From Conchocele bisecta (taxonomy: Eukaryota > Mollusca > Bivalvia > Lucinida > Thyasiridae): 64,000 nucleotides of DNA. The stretch's first letter is position 1. Each line of letters opens with the position of its first letter. Below are positions 56,926 to 64,000 of this stretch, piece after piece. The position numbers were made by a program, and so were the translations under genes. Under the pieces are notes generated by a model. It saw only the letters and a program-made list of their open reading frames with translations, made no database searches and was not told the DNA's origin. The stretch lies in contig CM055267.1 in NCBI GenBank assembly GCA_029237695.1, positions 4,362,036-4,426,035 of the forward strand, in the 5' to 3' direction.

Positions 56926-58125
56926 CAGGCTGTCCATTCACTTTCGGTTCCAAATATATAGGAATATAGGGATTTTTTTCCAAAAATATAGGGATAAATA
57001 TAGGGATTTTTGCAAAAAAAATAGCGATTTATAGGGACAAAACTCAATATTTTCCAATTTTACGGCATGTATGTGTGTACGTAAAGGATTTTTTCGGGTT
57101 AAAAATCTAGATTAATGGCCTCCTCCTCCCCTTATAGCCATTCCGTATCCTCTCCTCTGTTTTTTAAATGGTTTACAATTATTAACTTGATTCATTTTTA
57201 TTTCTTATTTTCTAAAACAGGTTGAGCCACTGCCTGACAAAAAGGTACCGCTTAAAGCTGAATCTAGCAAAGTGATGGTAACTTTCAGTTTTATATTATG
57301 TAACGACCATTACGTGCTCTGTGAATCAAAATCATTCAAGCGTATGTTGATGTAGAACCACACGCGACAAACAACTTCAGCCTAGTAGAAGCCAAATATA
57401 AGCATCATAATCACAACAGCTGTTTCCTTTCATGTAATTACAGCTTACAAAACTGCCAAATTCTCCTATCTTTAAAAGATACAAGGATTTGTAGCATCAA
57501 ATTGCTTTATGAGTATTTGTCACATGACATTTAACAATTTTCTATTTACTCAAATCGGCTAAACAATATAATCTTTTAACACAGGTGGACTAGGAACTAG
57601 AAACTGAAACATAGTAGATACCAAAAAGTGCTTTGGTGACACCTGTGTAGTTACAATGTTTTAATATTTCACCGACGAGGAGCAGTTTAACATCATGCTC
57701 AGGACGGTCCTTTCAGGTAAAAAAAGTAATGTTTCCTGTTACCAGGTTCCAAAAACAACTCACAGACTTAAAACACAATGTTACATCATCTCAATCAGCT
57801 ACCGGTAAACTAAGGATGGCAAATATTTTAAATGTTTGCTGAAAATACAGAATTACACATCTTACAATGAGATAAAAAATGATCCAAACAAAGAAAACTG
57901 GTAAATACGATCATAATTTAGTCAAATGCATCTCTAACCTTGCACTGTGTTCAGAATAAACCAGTAAGTTGAATATCAGACTTGATTTTGAGCATTTTAC
58001 AAAAATTAGTTACTGATTTTTGAAAAATATAGGGATTTATAGGGATCTTGGGAAAATATAGGGAAAATATAGGGATTGCCAAATTTATAGGAATTTATAG
58101 GAATTTATAGATAATGGACAGCCTG
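56926..58125. mobile_element. 1.2-kb DNA element with 13-bp perfect TIRs
   Basis: CAGGCTGTCCATT and AATGGACAGCCTG are the termini, and CACTCT is repeated on both sides (56920-56925, 58126-58131). Subterminal ATATAGGGATTT motifs are repeated near both ends. A stretch at about 57220-57352 has an acceptor-like CTAAAACAG, an open frame VEPLPDKKVPLKAESSKVM and a following GTAACT, which may be a transposase or captured exon remnant. CAGG termini recall hAT, but hAT makes 8-bp duplications, so the superfamily is open. Confidence 0.75.
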
Positions 58126-61100
58126 CACTCTCATATACAAATGTGTGGTTATTGTGTTACACATAATTGAGAGGGTAGTTATTGTGTCACATACTTGAGT
58201 GGGTAGTCATTGTGTTACACACACAAGTGGGTAATCATTGTGTTACATACACAAGTGGGTAGTCACTCTCTCATATACAAATATGTGGTTATTGTGTCAC
58301 ATACTTGAGTGGTTAGTTATTGTGTTACACACACAAGTGGGTAGTCATTGTGTTACATACACGAGTGGGTAGTCACTCTTCTCTCATATACAAATATGTG
58401 GTTATTGTGTCACATACTTGAGTGCGTAGTCATTGTGTTACACACACAAGTGGGTAGTCATTGTGTTACATACATGAGTGGGCAGTCACTCTCTCTCATA
58501 TACACATATGTGGTTATTGTGTCACACATACTTGAGAGGGTAGTTATTGTGTTACATACATGAGCTGGTAGTCACTCTCATAAACAAATGTGTGGTTATT
58601 GTGTCACATACTTGAGAGGGTAGTTAATGTGTTACATACATGAGTGGGTAGTCACTGTCTCTCATATACAAATATGTGGTTATTGTGACAAACATACTTG
58701 AGAGTGCAGTTATTGTGTCACATACATGAGTGGGTAGTTACTCTCATATACAAATATGTGGTTATTGTGTCACATACTTGAGAGGGCAGTTATTGTGTCA
58801 CATACATGAGTGGGTAGTTACTCTCATATACAAATATGTGGTTATTGTTTCACACATACTTGAGAGGGTAGTTATTGTGTCACATACTTGAGTGGGTAGT
58901 CATTGTGTTACATACATGAGTGGGTAGTCACTCTCTTATATACAAATATATGGTTATTGTGTCACACATACTTGAGAGGGTAGTTATTGTGTTACATACA
59001 CGAGTGGGTAGTCACTCTCATAATACTTGAGAAGGTAATTACTCTCACCAACAGAGGTATGGTGTTATTGTGTACATACTTGAGAAGGTAATAACTCTCA
59101 CCTACAAGGTATGTGGTTTATTGTGTAACATACTTAAGAAGGTAATTACTCTCACCTACAAGGTATGTGGTTATTGTGTGACATACTTGAGAGGGTAGTC
59201 GCTCTCACCTACAAGGTATGTGGCTATTGTGTGACATACTTGAGAAGGTAATTACTCTCACCTACAATGTATGTGGTTATTGTGTGACAATAACTTGAGT
59301 GGGTTAGTCGCTCTCACCTACAGTATGTGGCTATTGTGTTACATACTTGAGAAGGTAATTACTCTCATCTACAAGGTATGTGGCTATTGTGTGACATACT
59401 TGAGAAGGTAATTACTCTCTTCTACAAGGTATGTGGTTATTGTGTGACATACTTGAGAGGGTAGTCGCTCTCACCTACAAGGTATGTGGTTATTGTGTAA
59501 CATATTTGAGAAGGTAATTACCCTCACCTACAAGATATGTGGTTAATGTGTAACATACTTGAGAAGGAATTACTCTCAATCTACACGAGCCAAAAATGTG
59601 GGTTTATTGTGTGACATACTTGAGAGGTAGTCGCGCTCAACGCTACAAGGTGATGTGACTATTGTGTGTGCATACTTGAGAAGATAATTACTCTCATCTA
59701 CAAGGGTATGAATTATTGTTGGTTGACATTCGTGAGAAGTAAATTATTCTCATCTACAGGTAGTGGTTAATGTGTGACATACTTCAGGAAAGGTATTACT
59801 CTCACCTACAAGGTATGTGGTTATTGTTTGACATACCTTGAGAAGGACATTACTCCCCTAAACAAGGTAAGTGGTTATAGTTGACATACTTGAAAGGTAT
59901 TTACTCTCAACCTTTACAAGGTAGTGGTTATTGTGTGACATACTTGAGAAGGTAAGTTTATTCTCCATCAACCAGGTATGTGGTTTTAATTGGGTACATA
60001 CTTGAGAATGTAATTACTCAACCTAACAAGGTTATGCTGGTTATTGTGTAAACATACTTGAGAAAGTGTAATTACTCTCCACTACAAGGATGTTGGTTTA
60101 AATTGTGGTGACAATTACTTGAGAAGGTAATTACTCTACCTACAAGGTATTTGGTTATTGGTGTGGACATTTACTTGAAAATGGTAAATAACTATGTGTA
60201 ACATACTTGAAGAAAGGTAATTACAACTTCACCTTACAAGGTATTGGATATTGTGTAATCATACTTGAGAAGGTAAATTACTCTCACCTACAAGTATGTG
60301 GTTAATTGTGTGGAACATATGGTGACGAAGGTAATTACTCTCACCTACATAGGTTTTTATGTTGGTTATTGTTTGACATTACTTGAGAATGTAATTTACT
60401 CTCACATATAAGGGTTATGTGTTTTGTGTGACATAACTTTGAGAAGGTACTCTACTCTCATCCTACAAGGTATGTGGTTTAATGCGTGGACATACTTAGA
60501 GGGTAAGTACGCTCTCACCTACACAAGGTTATCCTTGGCTATTGCCCTGACCAATACTTGAGAAGGTATTAACTCTTCACTACAAGGTATGTGTATTTTG
60601 GCGTGACCATACTTGATAGGAAGTTCGCTCTCACCTACAAAGGTAGCTGGCTTATTGTTGTTGACATACTTGAGAAGGTAATACTCACACATACAAGGGT
60701 AAGTGGTTATATGTGAATACTGAGAGGGTATTCGCTCACGGGCCTACAAGGTATTGGGTTATTGTGTGACATACTAGAGAGGAATTACTCTCATCTACAA
60801 GGTATGTGTTATTGTTAACATACTTGAGATAGTCGCTCCTCACCAACCAAGGTAAAGTGGTTATTGTGTGACATACTTGAAGGTAACGCTCTCATTCTAC
60901 AAGGAATGTGGTTATTGTTGTTTGACATTACTTGAGAGGGAAGTCGCTCTCAACCTTACAAGGTATTGGTTATTGTGAACATACTTGAGAAGGTAATTAC
61001 TCTCACCTACAAGTCTGTGGTTAATTGTGGTAACATATTTAGTGTAGAGGTAATTACTCTCACCTACAAGAGTATGTTGGTTATTGTTAACATACTTGAG

Positions 61101-64000
61101 AAAGGTAAATTACTCTCACATACAAGGTATGTGGGTTATTGTTGAGGACATATCTTGAGAAGGGTAGTCGCTCTCACCTACAGGTTATGTGGGTATTTGT
61201 GTAACATACTTGAGGAATGTAATAACCTCATCAACAAGGTATGTGGTTATTGTGTAACTACATGAGAAGGTAATTACTCTCATCAACAAGGTTCATGTGG
61301 TATTGGTTGTTAACATACTTGAGAAGGTAATTACTCTCATCTACAAGGCATGTGGTTATTTTGTGTGACATACTTGATAAGAGGGTAGTCGCTCTCACCT
61401 ACAATTGTATGTGGTTATGGTGTGACATAACTTGAGAAAGGTAATTACTCTCACCTACAAGGGTTATGTGACCTATTGGTGCGACATAACATGGAGGAAG
61501 TTAATTACTCTCCAACTACAAAGGTTATTGGTTAATGGTTGTGACATCTGAAGGAAGGTTTATTGTTCTCGCATCACAAGGTATGTGGTTATTGTTGGTG
61601 AACCATACTCATTAAGGTAATTACTCTCACCTACAGTTAAGTGGTATTGTGTAACATTACTTGAGAAGTTAATTACTCTCACTACAAGGTAATGTGGTTA
61701 ATGAGTGGACATACTTGAGATGAAAGGTTAATAACTCACATCTACAAGGTATGTGGTTTATTGTGTGACAATACTTGAGAAGGCAATTACTTCTCACCTA
61801 CAAGGTAAGGTGGTTATTGTGTGAACATACTTTGAGAAAAGGTAATTACTCTCACCTACAAGGAAAGTGGTTATTGGTAACATACTGAGAAGGTAATTAC
61901 CTCACCTACAAGGTATGTGGTTATGTGTACATACTTGGGAGAAGTAATTTACTCTCATTCCTACAAGTATGTGGTTATTGTGTGACATACTTGAGAAGGA
62001 ATTACTCTTAACCTACAAGTATTTGGTTTAAATTTGTGACATACTTGGAAAAGGTATTACTATTTGTGTAAACATACTTGAGAGGAATTACTCTCACCCT
62101 ACAAGGTAATTTTGAATATTGTGTAACATACTTTGATAAGGTAATTACTCTCACCTACAAGGTATGTGGTTATTGTGTGACATACTTGAGAAGGTAATTA
62201 CTCTCATCTACAAGGTATGTGGTTATTGTGTGACATACTTGAGAAGGTAATTACTCTCACCTACAAGGTATGTGGTTATTGTGTGACATACTTGAGAAGG
62301 TAATTACTCTCACCTACAAGGTATGTGGTTATTGTGTGACATACTGAGAGGTATTACTCTCACCTCAAGGTATGTGGTTATTGTGTAACATACTTGAGAA
62401 GGTAATTACTCTCATCTACAAGGTATGTGGTTATTGTGTGACATACTTGAGAAGGTAATTACTCTTACCTACAAGGTATGTGGTTATTGTGTGACATACT
62501 TGAAAAGGTAATTACTATTGTGTAACATACTTGAGAAGGTAATTACTCTCACCTACAAGGTATGTGGATATTGTGTAACATACTTGAGAAGGTAATTACT
62601 CTCACCTACAAGGTATGTGGTTATTGTGTGACATATGTGAGAAGGTAATTACTCTCACCTACAGGTATGTGGTTATTGTGTGACATACTTGAGAAGGTAA
62701 TTACTCTCACATACAAGGTATGTGGTTATTGTGTGACATACTTGAGAAGGTACTTACTCTCATCTACAAGGTATGTGGTTATTGCGTGACATACTTGAGA
62801 GGGTAGTCGCTCTCACCTACAAGGTATCTGGCTATTGTCTGACATACTTGAGAAGGTAATTACTCTCATCTACAAGGTATGTGGTTATTGCGTGACATAC
62901 TTGAGAGGGTAGTCGCTCTCACCTACAAGGTAGCTGGCTATTGTGTGACATACTTGAGAAGGTAATTACTCTCACATACAAGGTATGTGGTTATTGTGTG
63001 ACATACTTGAGAGGGTAGTCGCTCTCGCCTACAAGGTATGTGGTTATTGTGTGACATACTTGAGAAGGTAATTACTCTCATCTACAAGGTATGTGGTTAT
63101 TGTGTGACATACTTGAGAGGGTAGTCGCTCTCACCTACAAGGTATGTGGTTATTGTGTGACATACTTGAGAGGGTAGTCGCTTCATCTTACAAGGGTTAT
63201 GTGGATATTGTGTGACATACTTGAGAGGGTAGTCGCTCTCACCTACAAGGTATGTGGTTATTGTGTAACATACTTGAGAAGGTAATTACTCTCACCTACA
63301 AGGTATGTGGTTATTGTGTAACATATTTGAGAAGGTAATTACTCTCACCTACAAGATATGTGGTTATTTTGTAAACATACTTGAGAAGGGTAATTACTCT
63401 CACAATTACCAAGGTATGTGGTTATTGTGTGACATACTTGAGAGGGTTAAGTCGGCTCTCACCTACAAGGTATGTGGGTTAATTGTGTAACCATTACTTG
63501 AGAAGGTAATTACTCTATCTACATGGTTAGTGTTATTGTGTACATACATTGAGAAGGTAATTATCTACTCAAGGATGTGGTTATTGTACATACTGAGAAG
63601 GGTATCTCTTACAAGGATGTGGTTATGTGACATACTTGAGAAGGTAATTACTCTCACCTACAAGGTATGTGGATTATTGTGACATACTTGAGAAGGGTAA
63701 TTACTCACTACAAGGTAGGGGTTATGTGACATCTTGAGAATATCTCATCAAGGTAGTGGTTATTGTGTGACATACTTAGAAGGTTTATCTCTCACTACCA
63801 GGTTGGTTATTGTGTATACTGAGAAGGTTAATTCTCTCATACAAGGTATGTGGTTATTGTGTGACATACTTGAGAAGGTAATACTCTCATCTACAAGGTA
63901 TGTTGTGGTTATGTGTGACAATACTTCAGAGGTTAAATTACTCTAACACTACTAAGGTATGTGGTATTGTGTGATACTTGAGAAGGTAATTACTCTCATC
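58126..64000 (+). repeat. tandem array to the window end, ~53-bp units
   Basis: The first 0.9 kb continues the GTGGGTAGTCA block. From about 59020 the unit becomes GGTATGTGGTTATTGTGTGA, CATACTTGAGAAGGTAATTA, CTCTCACCTACAA (53 bp), about 90 copies. A variant with GAGGGTAGTCGCTCTC alternates in places. Copies at 59560-62100 and 63360-64000 are full of small indels, while 62130-63340 is clean. Open frames here are by-products of the repeat. Confidence 0.93.

Noticed and set aside
1..64000. tRNA, rRNA and other RNA genes
   Set aside because: I looked for cloverleaf-like B boxes (GGTTCGANTCC) and rRNA phrases on both strands by eye and saw none. The only tRNA-related signal is the retrotransposon primer site. 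A covariance-model scan would be decisive.

Overview
The window looks like nuclear DNA of an invertebrate, most probably a bivalve mollusc. The evidence is split genes with GT..AG introns, an animal peptide O-xylosyltransferase gene, a flavin amine oxidase terminal region of the L-amino-acid-oxidase type, and a very dense load of short transposons, foldback elements and tandem arrays. The organism call is inference from style and gene content; no species can be named from the sequence alone.

Only two host genes are supported. (1) The 3' part of a flavin amine oxidase gene lies on the + strand in two exons (1432-1543, 3281-3970) whose reading phases agree. A 53-bp satellite (3957-7547) begins inside its last codons and stop. 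(2) The 3' part of a xylosyltransferase gene lies on the - strand in seven exons (44603-44683, 41262-41478, 39307-39483, 38733-38835, 34595-34799, 33675-33801, 31060-31710). All six junctions are phase-compatible and the encoded C-terminus is complete. Its upstream exons lie outside the window. The two genes converge, about 27 kb apart.

The rest is repeats. From 1 to 30.8 kb there are many elements sharing one architecture: 5' ACAAGA, an early hairpin, a subterminal inverted repeat pairing with the arm of a 3' terminal hairpin, and an A-rich end. These resemble non-autonomous Helentron-type rolling-circle elements. They are mixed with SINE-like insertions with clean target duplications, TTAA-flanked piggyBac-like MITEs, other foldback MITEs and two related TA-flanked 2-kb DNA elements. 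The same families invade the xylosyltransferase introns (31.7-44.6 kb), together with a minisatellite built from one of the gene's splice acceptors and a mariner relic.

From 45.4 kb to the window end a tandem array has been invaded by a 10.2-kb LTR retrotransposon (45958-56203, 5-bp target duplication, 2.53-kb nearly identical LTRs). Its pol order is protease, integrase, then a reverse transcriptase/RNase H remnant, as in the Gmr1 clade. It is broken by frameshifts and a large RT-RH deletion. Its 3' LTR carries a 990-bp foldback element with a 9-bp target duplication, and a second DNA element (56926-58125) sits in the array. The most degenerate array stretches look like uncorrected long-read consensus.

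No rRNA, tRNA, CRISPR array, operon or other prokaryotic feature was found. The two most noteworthy patterns are the ACAAGA element architecture and the recurrence of tandem repeats seeded at exon boundaries of both genes.
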